Source: Neckera pumila
Lineage: Eukaryota; Streptophyta; Bryopsida; Hypnales; Neckeraceae
NCBI GenBank assembly: GCA_963969595.1
Contig: OZ018408.1
Location: forward strand, 25,101,371-25,165,370
Direction of reading: 5' to 3'
Length of the DNA stretch: 64,000 bases
The notes beneath the pieces were generated by a model. The model was not told where the DNA came from. It made no database searches and was given only the letters and a program-made list of their open reading frames with translations. Each line of letters opens with the position of its first letter. Within the stretch, counting starts at the first letter, position 1. The position numbers were made by a program, and so were the translations under genes. Shown piece by piece: positions 11,501 through 24,175 of this stretch.

Positions 11501-13065
11501 GATTGATAAGTTCGTTTTATCAGTTATATTTTTACTCTGCTTTGTGATGTTATTTCTATGGTGGTATGGAATTTTCTAAGGAATCTGTTTGTGCCTTCCA
11601 GTCACCAAGGTTCGTGGATCCATTGAACGTGACAGCAATGGCATGCCCTGCGTTGCCACTGTGCCCTCTTGCCATTGCAGAAGCTGAACGAGGGGCACCG
11701 GATATTCTTAAGAGAATACGGGCTATCTTTGATAAAGTCGGGTTGAAGGCCACAGAGTCTATGGTGGTGCGGATTACTGGATGCCCCAATGGTTGTGCGA
11801 GGCCGTACATGGGGGAGCTCGGGTTAGTTGGTGATGGGCCAAACAGCTATCAGGTACTTTTGATGATCTCGATGTATACCCTAATTAGATTCCCAAACTT
11901 AGTAATTGTAGAATTATCTTAATCAAATAGAAAAAGAAATCAAGAGTACGAAAAAGAAGGTTAAATTAATGTCAACTTTTTAATCAATTTTTACTTAGTG
12001 TTTACTTAATGTTGCTAGTATAATATCAAGCTAATGCTAATGAATCTAACATCACACTTACATGAACTCAGGATGAGGTTTATTTGAATTTATCTCTTAT
12101 CAAATTTACTTTAAAAAAAATTCTATCCGATGGGAGGAGTATTATGTGATGACGTTTTTCTGATGTTAAGCTTATTACTAGCACACAATTAGAAGTTATC
12201 TCAGTCTTGTCTCGTTCTGCGCTGTGTGATGCTTGGCTTCAGCTCTGCCAGAAAATCTGTTGCTGAAAGTTGAATGCACAGTTTCTGTGAATATTGCTAT
12301 GTGATGAATTGATGATGCAGCGAAAACGTCAATCTGGTGTATGACCGATCTTTTTTTATTTTGTTTTGCAGATATGGCTTGGTGGAGCTCCGAATCAGAC
12401 TAGATTAGCAGAGACATTTATGGACAGAATGAAGCTGGATAAGTTGGAGTCGGTGCTGGAGCCCCTCTTCTACATGTGGAGAACGCAGCGACTCGAGAAG
12501 GAGTCGTTTGGTGACTTCTCTTTCAGACAGGTCAATATCTTAACCTAAGATTTCATGGTTTTAATATGACCATTTTGATTGACATATTTTGAATAATCAA
12601 TTCTTCACATGGGTCAAATTTTATTGCAGGTATTGGTAAATTAGGCCAATAGAAGTCCCTCATGACGCACTCAATATTGCTAGAAAATCATGAAGTCGAA
12701 TTAGCTCCTCGAGGAACTTTTTGAACTGGACAGCAGAATCGAAATTGCGTAAAAAATCTGGTGATTTGTCGATGCAGGTTTTTTTCAAATAAATGTCTCT
12801 ATGGTCTTGTTGAGCAACCTATGTGAGTTAAGTCTTGATGTGTGTCATTTGTAATGTTTCTCTATAGGGGTTTTCTGCTTTGAAGAACTACATTGAGAAT
12901 TACACTGGCCCTCGCAAATCGCCCAGCAAGTTTGGTGTCTATCTGGATGCGGCTGTTGCTGAGAATCTATCAAAAGCAGCTGAAAGCCAAGGTATCAGTC
13001 CTCAAAAGCTTGCTTCAAAAGCTTTTGCTGACTTTCTTAAGAATGAGGAGAGCGAGAAGAGTTAG
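8540..13065 (+). CDS. SIR: Ferredoxin-sulfite reductase, plastid (seven exons)
   Basis: Reduces sulfite to sulfide with six electrons from ferredoxin, in plastid sulfur assimilation. Exons: 8540-8686, 9130-9927, 10361-10657, 11128-11325, 11602-11853, 12372-12530, 12868-13065. They join in frame to 682 codons, near the usual length for plant SiR. Exon 1 encodes a Ser/Ala/Arg-rich transit peptide. Exon 2 starts the mature part ([19 protein letters not shown]) and includes [14 protein letters not shown] and NDNSHGTNF. Exon 3 has [10 protein letters not shown]. The siroheme/4Fe-4S ligands are Cys495 and Cys501 (ACPALPLC) and Cys541 and Cys545 (GCPNGC). Introns are GT-AG; the intron 6 donor (GTCAAT) is weak. 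A second in-frame ATG at 8558 is possible. The last ~45 residues form a basic/helical tail after the reductase fold. No frame damage was found, so the gene is probably active. Confidence 0.96.
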
Positions 13066-13990
13066 TCTTATTTACTTTCGAGCAGTATCTCTTCTGCTGA
13101 AGATTTTGGGGTGTCGTGCTTTCCGATGAGGGATTATCAATGTTCCTCTGTAAACGAATTATTTAGGCGAGCCTTTTAAATCTTGTGTGCTAATTACAGA
13201 GAGCAGAGAATCCGTGTAGGGGGGCAAATTTTTGACGGTCATGTTGATACCGAACATCTGTAGCGTGCTTCAACAGATTTAGAACGAAGCTTACATCTTT
13301 ACCCTTTAGTGTTGAGGCCCATCGGATTATTTATAATTTATCCGGATATACTCTTAGTAGCAAATATGAACCTGTACCATGTACTACTTTTGAGATGAAA
13401 GAATCACTGCGGCTGTTCAAAATCTCCTTGCTTGTAAATGATCAAATTGTCTTGCTGACAATAACACCACGTAACCTGGTGGGTTTCTTTTTACTCTGAT
13501 TCCTCAAGTTTAGGTTGAATGGCAACTCGTTTGGGTTCTTATATTTTTTCTGGTCCTGAAAACCTACTGTACTGTACTGTACATTGAATGGGCTTGACAT
13601 TAGTACTGTTTCCTGATATCACTGCGAAATTAGTGGTGAGCCTGTGCGCATTTTTGGATTTGTGTGGAACTTCTGGTTTGGACTCGGTAATTAGCAGAGC
13701 AGCAGGTTACTAGGAATAGTTGAGCCACTTCAATACTGAGACTATTTTCAGTACCATAATTACTCATGCCAGTTACCATACAGTCTACATTTTAAACCGT
13801 TTGTATAGGTACTTCATGGTGATGAGTGATGGGTTAAGTTGTGGCATATCCAATAGAATGTAGACACCTCAGGGAGATGCTTGTTGCACTCTAGTTATAT
13901 ACAAGGTAGTCTTGCTTTTAAAAGAACCATTTAAGATCTGATTGCCTTTTGGGGAAGCGAAAATCCTTGGAACAATTTTCAGTAAATTTT
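13066..13990. other. 3' flank of sulfite reductase; no further gene
   Basis: Probable 3' UTR and spacer. There is no clear AATAAA close to the stop. Only short ORFs are present. Confidence 0.4.
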
Positions 13991-14003
13991 TGTAGAAGGA
14001 AAA

Positions 14004-16288
14004 ATGGAATTGGCATCTAACCCAAATATCGATGGAGTTTCCGTACCTGCATGTGGACATTGTGGACACCGGCATTGGATCAAAGCCATGGATGTGCCGA
14101 AGCTGTTCAACAAGTTTGTCCAAGCTGATAGCAGCACGACACGGCACTTCGGAGGCACCGGTTTGGGGCTTGTTATCTCCAGAAAATTCGTGGAGGTTTG
14201 ATTCCATTAATTTGCGAACCCCAAGCCACGAACCAGTTTAGACTCCCTTGTGTCGGCGTCACATATTTAAGTTAGCCTAGCTAACTAATACACCTGGAAT
14301 TGCATATAGATCCTGCCGATCAGTTTCCAAGTTTATTGTCATGTAGTCAAATTGGTGAAGTTTTCAAGAATTCGTCAAATTAGTTATACTGGTACAATTC
14401 AGAGCACCAATATTATGACACTTTTGAAGTGCGAAATAGGAATCTCTGAAAACTAGGGCTAATACAGATTTAGGCTATCATATCTAAGCTTCAAAGTGAG
14501 AATAGCTCCTGCAGTTGATGGGTGGGAAGGTGTAGTTGGAGAGCGAGGAGCTCGGGAAGGGAACAGCATGCAAAATGAACATTTCTCTTGGCATTCCGGA
14601 CAACACGAAGCGCGTACGTAAGGATCAGCCCTTGACAGGACTCGGTGGCTCTATTGGAGTTGAAGGACTTAAAGGTTTCCATTTTTTCCAGTCCTTGTGA
14701 CTAACTTCATAAGTTTAATACTCCCTCCCGATCCGCTGCTTGATATCGATTTTCATTGATCATGGCATAACATTGGTTAGGTTCTTGACTTCTTGTAATG
14801 TTGTGTATGAAGGTCATGGTTGTGCACGACAACCCCATCAATCAAATTGTCACCGTACCCGGCGGCTGCTGAACACTATTGAATGTAAATCGACAGTACT
14901 GGACTCGGGCCAACATCAATTGCTTGGACGTCTTTGAAGAGAAGGGACCCTCGGATTTTCAAGTCATCCTTTTGGATCTCTGCCTGCCTGAGGTGCAACA
15001 TGAATTTTCTTTCACATCCTTAACACAGAAAGCATGTTTCAGCAAAAAATTCTTTTAATGGAAACGTACAGATGCTTACGTAAGTTAAACCCTAAAGAAC
15101 CAACGATTCATGGGTTCAAAAGGACCAATTCAATTAATCGTAAATTGTGAAAAACACAATTGAGATCAGGATAAATTTGATATCACTCTAATCAGTGACG
15201 AACTGATTGCATGTGTTGATTAATAAATTCAAAAAATTCAGTGACGAACTGATTGCATGTGTTGATTAATATATTCAAAAAATTCAAAAACAGAAAGGCT
15301 TCATAAGACGTACAGGTACTCAAAACTGCTAAAAAACATGAAGCCCGATTTGAGCATTTCGGTCCTTCTAATACTACTTTCAAGTGATAGTACGCGGTCT
15401 CGATTCGCCGTTTTGCCCTCTAGGCTATTGAAAGATCGAGAGCGAATAGATTTTGCTCAAACTTTTTGACCATTTCATTTACCCAAGCAACTAAAATGCC
15501 ATATTAATTAACTCTTGAAATCAAATGGGCTGGGCAGCTCACAGTTTAAGGTTTCATTTGCTTCGAGCTTCAATCTGGTCGATCTGTAAGATCGAGTGAG
15601 GATTCTACTCCATCTAGCTTTATTTTATTTTGTTCTTTTTTGCAGATGGACGGGTTCACCGTTGCGGGCGAGATCATTCGAAAGTACGGAAGGAGGAGGA
15701 GAAGAAGGCCCTTGATCTCGGCCCTCACTGCCAACTGCGACACGTAGACTCGCGAGCGTTGTCTTGAAGTGGGCATGGCATTAGAGAGAATTCGGGGTCA
15801 AGGGCGTTGTTTTGAATAGTCCCCGACTGCTGAAACTTCGCCACTGCAGCAGGGTGACAGGGCTGAACTTCGGCCACATCAGATTTTCAAAAAAAATTAT
15901 TTATTTATTTATTTTTTCTTATTCTTAAAATGAAATTTGCAGCAAAAAAAAAAAAAAAGAAAAAAAATTTAAAATATACTTTTTGGACAGTCCATACCAC
16001 TGTTCACAGCATAGGGACAGATTGGGGAACGGGCCTGAAACGGCCCTCCCTTAGCCCCAAATCCCTTCTAATGATTACGTCCTGATGAAGCCCATCAACT
16101 TGGAGCTTCTGCAATCGGATTTGGTGAAGCTTCTGGATTTTCATGAAGAGCTCGCTTGTCCTCCTCAACTCAGTGCTGCTGTGATGAGTTCCTTGAGGAT
16201 GGACGCGGAAACGCCGGGGTCCAGCACCGAGAGCTCCAGCACCGAGAGCTCCCCTGCACCGCAACTGCACTCCCAACAGGAAAAGTAA
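14004..16288 (+). pseudogene. Ethylene-receptor-like hybrid histidine kinase remnant (ATPase end and receiver domain)
   Basis: Exon-like blocks in the order of a plant ETR-type receptor: (1) ~14004-14195, ATPase: VDTGIG, then in a shifted frame [18 protein letters not shown] and GGTGLGL. (2) 14515-14674, LMGGKV, in-frame TAG, then LESEELGKGT. (3) 14813-14992, receiver start VMVVHDNPINQIVT, a frameshift, then FQVILLDLCLPE with the likely phospho-acceptor Asp. (4) 15646-15777, MDGFTVAGEIIRK, with a TAG at 15745. (5) After a MITE, 16073-16288, DYVLMKPINLELL with the conserved Lys, ending at TAA. Blocks meet plausible GT-AG splice sites. Frameshifts, stops and the insertion make it non-functional. 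One of the paired acidic residues of the receiver is His. No sensor, GAF or dimerisation region is visible upstream, so it is 5'-truncated. A cytokinin- or phytochrome-type hybrid kinase is less likely. Confidence 0.75.
15779..16072. mobile_element. CATTAG-family MITE inside the receiver exon
   Basis: Ends CATTAGAGAGAATT and CTTCTAAT(G) are inverted repeats. The interior includes CGGCCACATCAG, A-rich tracts, and GGGAACGGGCCTGAAACGGC near the right end, as in the copies at 59192 and 45518. Removing 15778-16072 brings the left and right receiver codons into frame. No clear target duplication. Confidence 0.8.
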
Positions 16289-16521
16289 TAAGCCAGAGAC
16301 TGCCGCAGGATTGTAATAATCCCTGGGAAAATTCACATTGGGAGCAAATGCGTCGCTTCCCAGCAGTGGTAAGTCTGGGGATTTTGGCATTTGGGGGACC
16401 AAACTTGCTGTTTTGGGACAATCCCACTACTTTTTTGTCTTTGTGATTTTGTCAATACAGTGGACGGTGAGAACTGAGATGTGACATGGCGACGCCACTC
16501 TCTAAATGCCATCTGTAGAAT
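16289..16521. other. No gene; spacer after the kinase pseudogene
   Basis: Nothing recognisable between the pseudogene stop and the first group A element. Confidence 0.4.
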
Positions 16522-17450
16522 TTAACCCCTAAAGGTTTTCAACTATGTTTTCACCAAAAACGCTCCAAAACTACTATTTCTAGTACAATTACCAAATTTT
16601 AGAAAAAAAACTTTTTGAGACACATGTAACCGAAGGATCTTATAGTCATGCTGGTTTGATTAGATGTGGAATTTTTTCCAAAATATCCATTGTGTAGATT
16701 GCAAGATATTAGCGTTTGAATTGACAAAAATGCTTTTTTTGTCTCTATGAAAAAATGGGTAGCTACAGTTTACAAATTCACATTTGTATGAAAAAATGTC
16801 CCATATGGTGGTAATTCTTTGGATTCATTCTCCAAGGCAAGTTGGCTAGATGCTTGAAACTTCCAAATCATTTGGAATTGTAAAGCATATAGGAAAAAAA
16901 TAGTAAGTAGAAAGAAGTAGAGAATGATTCAAAATACTAAATTGTTAGGAATTTATTTATGGTATTGGAAAATGCCAATCTCAATGGTTGTAATATTGTA
17001 AAAAACAACCTACGTCCTTTGATTTTTTTTTTTTAAATACTGAATATTGAATTAAATAGAGGACTTCAAAGTTTATTGCAAAGTAGAAATTCTATAACCG
17101 CCCACAAACTAAAAGTCCTCATGACTTTCATCTCATTAATAAAAATGGAATGATTCAAAGCTTTCCACATATATATAAATTTAGAAACCAATTTCACATT
17201 TTTATTTCTTAAAAAAATGATTTTTAAAGTAATTTTTTAAGCTGCCTGAGCTGCCCGCCAAGCAATGAAATTATATAACATGCAATATCTTTTTAACCAT
17301 GTCAAAAGTTATGAACATTGTTGGAAGTTCAAGTTATTCCTTATGCACATGTATAAAAATTTTAAAGAAAAAAATAAAAATTCTGTTTGTAGTGAATTGC
17401 CCAAAATTGCTATATTGCCAAAAAACGTTGTTTGGTCCTTTACGGGTTAA
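16522..17450 (+). mobile_element. Group A piggyBac-type MITE (copy A1)
   Basis: Flanked by TTAA on both sides. The left end is CCCCTAAAGG followed by CAACTATGTTTTCACC; the right end is TTTGGTCCTTTACGGG. The interior contains landmarks shared by all group A copies, such as ATGTAACC...GGATCTT, GCAAGATATTAGC and a segment around ATGGTTGTAATATTGTA. No coding capacity. Confidence 0.85.
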
Positions 17451-18105
17451 AATGAATTGATGGTAGTACAAGTTTGAATTACTCTATAATTGCAATTGTA
17501 GATAACTTGCACGAAGGTGAGTACCCCCTAAACCATCACTTTTTGCTATTGTATCTAATGATTATTGTTAAAGTTTTTTTTGGTAGGTGTTCTAAATTGT
17601 TTCTTCAACTTACATACATGTTGATTTTGGAAATGTACATATAGTGATGATGGCAGTTTTAGGAAGGGTGCAATTTTAGGTGTACCTACCGCAGTTGAAA
17701 CAACCTCTAGGAGCAAAGCATCACTTCTCACCGTCATGAGCAAATGTAAAGATTTTAGAATTATATCATCTTAGTTTCACAAGGGGCAAGAGTGTGGGGA
17801 GTTTTAGATTATGAGACCAAATTCTTTGTTAGTGGGGCTTCTTCACCACTATTGTTGTCTTGTGACTATAGTATGTGGTGAAAAGCGATGCCATTCTTCC
17901 AATGAGTGTTTGAATCACATTGTTCAAAGCAAGGGAACATATCAAAACCAACACATTTTATTCTACTATGAAGCTTCTCCTTGAACATGTCCAAAATAGC
18001 AAAGTGTGTTGATTTGGAGCTTGAATGTTTTCTAGTTATGGTAGTGCCACAAAAATTGTTCAAAAGATGATTTATTGCAATTAGAAGAACAAGTAGAAAT
18101 ATTTG
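17451..18105. other. No gene; spacer between two group A elements
   Basis: AT-rich, with short ORFs only (one of 65 residues on the minus strand at 17866-18063, unrecognised). Confidence 0.4.
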
Positions 18106-19037
18106 TTAATTCCTAAAGGACCGAACGGCGTTTTGGAGCAACATAGCAATTTTGGGCAGCTCACTAGAAATGGAAATTTTAGTTTTTTTCTTTGAAAGTT
18201 TCACACAACATGTGTTCAAGGGGTAGCTTTAAGGCCCAACAATTTTCAAAATTTTTGACTACACGGATAAAAAGTTATTGCATGATATGTCATTTTCTAC
18301 GGTCGACGAGCAATTCAAAAGAATTATGAAAAATCACTTTTTTTTAAAATGGAAATTTGAAATTGATTTTGTAGATTTGTATATACATGGAAAGCTTTGA
18401 CTCATTCCATTATGATTTATGAGATTAAATTATGAGGTATTCTAGTTTGTAGGCAATTATAGATTCTCTATTCCAAAATAAAATTTGGAATCATTTATTT
18501 AACTCATTTTATATACTTTTTGAGAAAAATAGAAGGATAGGATGTAGATTGGTTATTACAACATTACAACCATTGGGATTAGCATTTTGCAATTCCATAA
18601 TTAAATTCTTAATAATTTAGTGTTTTGAATCCTTTTCTACTTCTTTCTACTTACTATTTTTTCCTATATGTTGTACAATTCCAAATGATCTAAAATTTTT
18701 CAAGCATGTAGCCAACTTGCTTTTGAAGAATGAATCCAAGGAGTAACCACCATTTTGAACATTTTTTCATAAAAATGCGACCTTGTGAAGTGCAGTTGCC
18801 CGGTTTTTCACAAGCCAAAAATAGGAATTTTGTCAATTCAAATGCTAATATCTTCTAATGTACATGGTCAAAAATTCTGAAATTTTTTCTACATCTTCTC
18901 AAACAAGCTTACTACAAGAGCCTATGGTTAAATGTGTCCAAAATTTTTATTTTTTCTTAAAATTTGGTACTTGTATTAGAAATGGCAGTTTTGGAGCGTT
19001 TCCGGTGAAAATATAGTCTCCGACCTTTAAGGGTTAA
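18106..19037 (-). mobile_element. Group A piggyBac-type MITE (copy A2)
   Basis: Reverse orientation relative to A1. The left end is TTAATTCCTAAAGGACC and the right end is GACCTTTAAGGG followed by TTAA. It retains the group A subterminal GGCAGTTTTGGAGCG. Confidence 0.8.
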
Positions 19038-20081
19038 TGATTCATGTAGAATTAAAAAGTGAGTACAACTTGGGTGCAAACCTTTAGAGTACAATTCAGT
19101 TTGAAGGCAAACACTAGAAGTAAACCTTGTTGCTCTCAACACAATTTACATAACGCTTCTATTTTTTGTAATATAAAAACATCAATTTCAACACAAATTA
19201 AAAGATTCCATTTTGTGTCATTGAAATTGACTATTTAACATATGTAGGAAATTGTTTTTTGGAAGATGTATAGAGTTGTAAAGCCGTCACTTCAAATTTA
19301 GGATCTAGGTCATCATCCAAACTATTCAAGGGAAATTCTCATAAATTATTACATTTTGGTGCATTTATGAAGATTGAAAATAAAACCAATTTTCTAAAAC
19401 TTCAATTGTACAATTTCAATGTAGTAGACCATTGTAGCAAAGTGTATAAGAAATTTCATTCCATTTGACCTTGTAAATTGCAAGATTTAATTGAAAGAAA
19501 GAATTGTTCTCTAACCATGCCATACAAGGTTAGTGGACTTCAAGTCCTTTTAGAATGAGATTTTGTTAGATTTAAAATTGAGTCAAGTTGTTGTAAAATC
19601 ACCTGCCATTTTTGGCTCAAAATAGCCTATTCAGTGACTGTTGTGACTTTTGGAATAAAATTTTAAAAAATGAAATAAAATATGGATCGTTTGTAAAGCA
19701 TGTAAAATAGTATGTCTGAAAAAAATTCAGACCTAAAAAAGTTTATCTAAAAGTTATGCACTAAAAAAACACAATGGAAAATACAAAGAAAATGAATACT
19801 TTGATGTTTGATTTGTAGAAATTGTTAAGATTTTAAATTTTAAAAATTAAAGGAATCAATTTTCTAAATTGAAGATGCTTTTTCTCAACCATTTTCATAT
19901 TTGGAAAAAAAAATTGTATCCTTTGCATTTGCACAAAGGTAGTGCATATTGAGCACATGTAGAAGGTGGACAATTTATCATTTTTAGAAAATCTCTCTGT
20001 GGCTTGTGTAACTACAGTAGAAGTCCTTGTATTCTAATTTTGAGCTTCAAATTTGTATTTTTGGGTCAAATATAGTACTTA

Positions 20082-20113
20082 CCCCCCCACCCCCACCCCC
20101 CCACCCCCCACCA
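20082..20113. repeat. C-rich tract (C5-7 blocks separated by A)
   Basis: Five C-runs of 5-7 separated by single A residues, then CCACC. The complementary strand has enough G-runs to form a G-quadruplex in principle. Confidence 0.85.
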
Positions 20114-21907
20114 CAAATGGCCAAGGTTTACATCCAAATGGGAGCTCTTTAAAAATTGTAAACTAACATTTTTTTAAATGAAAAAATTCTTAATGTTTAA
20201 AACTATCATATATACATTCATTTAAAATTTCATGTAAAACTTAAATACATAACAAAAGTTATGAGCAAAAAAATACTTGTCTTAGTTAGGTCAAAGGAAC
20301 AAAAAATAGGACATCAAAATCACCCAGCCTCAAAATTAGATTGAGCAATGCTGTTATATTTTTGACTAAGTAAGGTAAAACAGCCCATTGTGATTAGATG
20401 ACCCATAGTGGACACCTAGGGAATGACCCCATTATGGATTTTTTTAGTATATGAGCTTTGAACAACAATGGATGTCTTACATAACAGTAATGGAGTGATT
20501 AATAACCTCATTACAAATTTCCAAGTTTTTAGTGTGAATTTATTGTAGGAATTGACTTCTTAGGCCTTCCATGTTAGAAAATATTATGACTGCTTTAGAG
20601 AAACAAGATGAACATCATAGATTTAGATTTTGTTGGTTCTGGGATAGTCTACAAACTCTTTTGGGCCATGATGCAATGAACACTTCAAAATTTCATAACA
20701 AATTTACACTTTGGCAAAAAAATATAATTTCAATTGCTCTCACTATTTCTCACATTTTTCTTTATGTGGGAAAAAAGTTGAAAAATTTCAGCCAAGGGAT
20801 GAAGCCAAATTCCTAATTCTCACCACAATAGACTGTTTTATCTTAGTGAGTGAATGGTGAGAGTAGTGAGGTATATCCATGTTGTTGAACATTGTTTTCA
20901 CTTATTCTGGAAGGGTAATAATTTAAATGGATTGTTGTAGTACTGTTCGATAGTATTTATAATTCGAAAAGTTTTTCCTGCACTTGAGACCCTTTCTTAT
21001 TTTTAACATCCTAATGTCACCAGAAATGCAAGACATACATGTATGACTCATTCGAAGAGACACTCAGCATTTTTGTCTCAAAATGATTGTTTTTGGCTAT
21101 AGAACTGCCATTACTACAACAACTATAAGTACTACTAGTACTTTGCAAGAGCAATGTAAGAAAATCATGAAAAGAAAATTAAAAATGAATTTCCAAATTA
21201 TGAAAAAAAATTTCAAAGTCATTAGGTAAAATCTTTAAAAAACCATTCATTATCATTAATAACAAATTAAAAAATTAATGCAATACTATGGATTGCTATT
21301 GACTGCAACGCACTACTACAAAATCAAGGGGACCATAAAATAACAGAAAATGGATATATGAATATTTTATTTTTAGTGGTTTCCAAAAAAAAATTATTAT
21401 AAAAGTGAAATAAAAAATGGCAAATCTTTTGACTTTAACACACTGGAATTGCACCAAATACTTATGAAACAAATTTTTTTCTCATTCTAGTCTTTGTACA
21501 AAAGAGGCCCACTTTGAATCCATGTGGACATCAGGCATACATATTAGAATTTGCATAAAACCTCATCGTCAATGTGTGCAATCTTAGTATAACCCTTCTT
21601 TACAATTTTGGCTTTGAATTTGCATTTGCAAGTAAAAAATAGGACTAAAATCTCTTCAATTGACAAAATTAACATCCATTTGGATTTTTTCTAAAAATAA
21701 AAAACAAATTATTTAAAAATGAAAAAAAATTCAATGCCTACAAATACCATGTATACCTTCATTTCAAATTTCATGTACATAAGACATACACCGCAAAAAT
21801 CATAGCTGATAAACCACCCATCCAAAGTCAAGGGGACAATAAATAGGACAAGTATTTCTTGCAACCACCTATACTCGTATTTATATTTGTATTTATATTC
21901 ATATTTG

Positions 21908-21946
21908 TCTTTGAAGATGCCTTTGAAGATGCCTTTGAAGATGTTG
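21908..21946. repeat. 12-bp tandem repeat, three units
   Basis: Three consecutive units of TTTGAAGATGCC in AT-rich sequence. No gene context. Confidence 0.8.
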
Positions 21947-22683
21947 TTTTCCATTTATTTTGGGAAGAGGTGTGGTTAATTGAAATGGGTTGCCTAACTC
22001 TTTTGTACATCTAAAACCCTCTTATTTTTATAGTGTGTTTTTTTGGAAAAAAAGATATATAGAGTTATGTAAAGAAGTTCATAGCTTCAATAGATGTGGA
22101 AAAAAATTGTCTATTTGTACATACATAACACAAATTAATGTATAAATATATTTATATCATTGTATCAATACCCTTGTACATATGTCCATATTCATGTATC
22201 AATGTCCATATATTGTATTTAATGGAATATAGACACCCAGTGTTGGCTATTTGGGGGAAAATGGTGTGGAGTAGTATTAACATACATCCATGTCTCTATG
22301 GGAGTTTTTTTGTTGTATCAAAATTGGAAAATCAGGTTCCGAGTTTCAGAGCAAGTGAACCAAAAATATGGGATAGTATTGGTTTCCATAACCGTTACCA
22401 CATATTGTATCCTTGTCCACATATTTGTATTTGTAGACTGGCATTCATATTGATGTATTCATACTTGTATGGAAAATGGACAAGACATGGGACATAGGCC
22501 TAGTTGGCAATTTTGGTTGTATAAGGTAACTAATACATCTGAAATCCCAGAAGTAAACAATTCAACATGGTTCCATTCTTACATTGAATTTTTTCTGTAG
22601 GATCTTGTAGTCAAAATTCAAAAGGGATTTTAAATTATTTTAGAATGCATTTTTTGGACAACAAATGGATAAACTACAAATTT

Positions 22684-23607
22684 TTAACCCCTAAAGTATC
22701 ATTGTCCCCTCGGGGGACAAAATGGATTTCGGGCAGGCTACTACAGCTTCAATATTCGTCATTCTTTTTTGAAACTTTTTTTGAAGATAGAAAAACACAT
22801 TAGCTTTATGGAAATATAATTTTTTTTTTCAATCAATGCCCAATAGCAAAAGTTATGGCACAAAAAGTCCTTTTTTCTGGTATGGCGGGCAAAAATCTTC
22901 TCACAAAAAAAATTCAAAAAAATTTAAAAAATTATTTCTTATAGATTGTATTTTTGTCTATATGGGAATTTTTGAATCATTTCCTTTTGGATTTGTTATG
23001 TGAAAGTTATGGACAATCTTATTTTTTGGGCAATTAGAGCATCTTCTTGAAAAAATAATTTGTGGGACTCATTTCTAAATGCAATTTTCACAATTTAAAA
23101 AAAAAAATGTTTAACAAGGCTAAATTTGCTTGCTTGAAAAAAGTCACCATTGGGATTATAGTGTTTTGATCCCTTCTTAGAGCTATTGACATTTTAGTTT
23201 TTCTTTCAATCTTGGACCTACTTCTACTTAGCAATTTTTTAAGGAATGAAAATCAAGTGCATTCTTTTGGAATTTTTTTTTTTTCAGATTCTCAACTTAA
23301 TTATTCAACATAAAAAATATTTAAAGTCAAAGTTTATAGTGCAAATTTTTTTACAAATGGTAGTCAAAGTCATTTGAAATTGCAAGTTAGTGTTCAAAAA
23401 ATCAAATTTTTCCAACTTTGAATGCTTACATCTTCTAGTCTGTGCAGTCAAACTTTATAAAATTTTATCACATGATTAGAAATAAGTTAAGTACAAGATC
23501 CTATGGTGAGATTCTAAAAAAATTCTCTTTTCTTAGATCAACGCAGTAGAACTGGCAATTTTGAGTCGTTTTTGACAGAAAAATGGCCTTGGGACTTTAG
23601 GAATTAG
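22684..23607 (+). mobile_element. Group B piggyBac-type MITE (copy B1)
   Basis: The left end is TTAACCCCTAAAGTATC followed by the palindrome TTGTCCCCTCGGGGGACAA. The right end is CTTGGGACTTTAGG with a degraded TTAA (TTAG). Both subterminal regions match the 6.5-kb piggyBac element at 44680-51197. Confidence 0.85.
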
Positions 23608-23932
23608 TATTGAAAATAGGTGTTTCTAAAATCAACTATAGACTCTCATAAATAGTGGGAGTGCATTTTAGGCAATAGTCTAGAATGCTCAATTTTAGAA
23701 AGCAGTCAAAATTAAGTGCACTTATCTTAGTAGTATCAGATTCATCAACCAACTTGATGAGTGAAAACTCTACACAATTGAAGCTCCATCACATACATAT
23801 TAGAGGTAAAACAATCTTAACAAGAATGAATTGGCCATTCTGAAAACCAAATTTTATAGTGTACTTTCTTATCATATAAAAGAATTACCCAACCATCAAG
23901 AAAGAAAGGACAAGGTACCTACACAAATGACC
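23608..23932. other. No gene recognised
   Basis: A short AT-rich spacer between a group B element and a CATTAG-family MITE. Confidence 0.4.
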
Positions 23933-24175
23933 ACATTAGGGGAGGTTTGAAGGCATTGGAGGGCCGTTTCATGCCCGTTTTCAAATTTGGCTTGATTCTC
24001 TGAACGGCATGTACAGACTATTAGAATTTTTTTTCCAATTTTTTTTTTTCCAAATATGACGTGGCACACTCTTGGCCACATTAGCCAACAATTATCCTGC
24101 ATTACCGTAGTCGGGGAACATTGCGGAAACGCAAGACAACTTGCGTCTCTTAGAGGCCTCAAATCTCTTCTAATG
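23933..24175. mobile_element. CATTAG-family MITE
   Basis: Left end CATTAGGGGAGGTTTGAAGG and right end CAAATCTCTTCTAATG are inverted repeats. The interior has GGAGGGCCGTTTCATGC and GACGTGGCAC...GGCCACATTAGCC, as in other copies. Confidence 0.75.

Larger units (their letters stand above)
19038..22683. other. AT-rich transposon-like debris without recognisable gene
   Basis: No ORF above 120 codons and no known domain. Two stretches (about 20010-20340 and 21590-21840) resemble each other weakly, sharing an ACATCCA..TTGG motif, then AAATTTCATGTA and nearby ACATA, and look like diverged copies of an unnamed repeat. The longest ORF (22138-22497) is low in complexity and not credible. Confidence 0.35.

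Noticed and set aside
22138..22497. A 119-codon ORF rich in Tyr, Ile and Cys
   Set aside because: It arises from repeated TGTA/CATA-type low-complexity sequence and lacks any domain.
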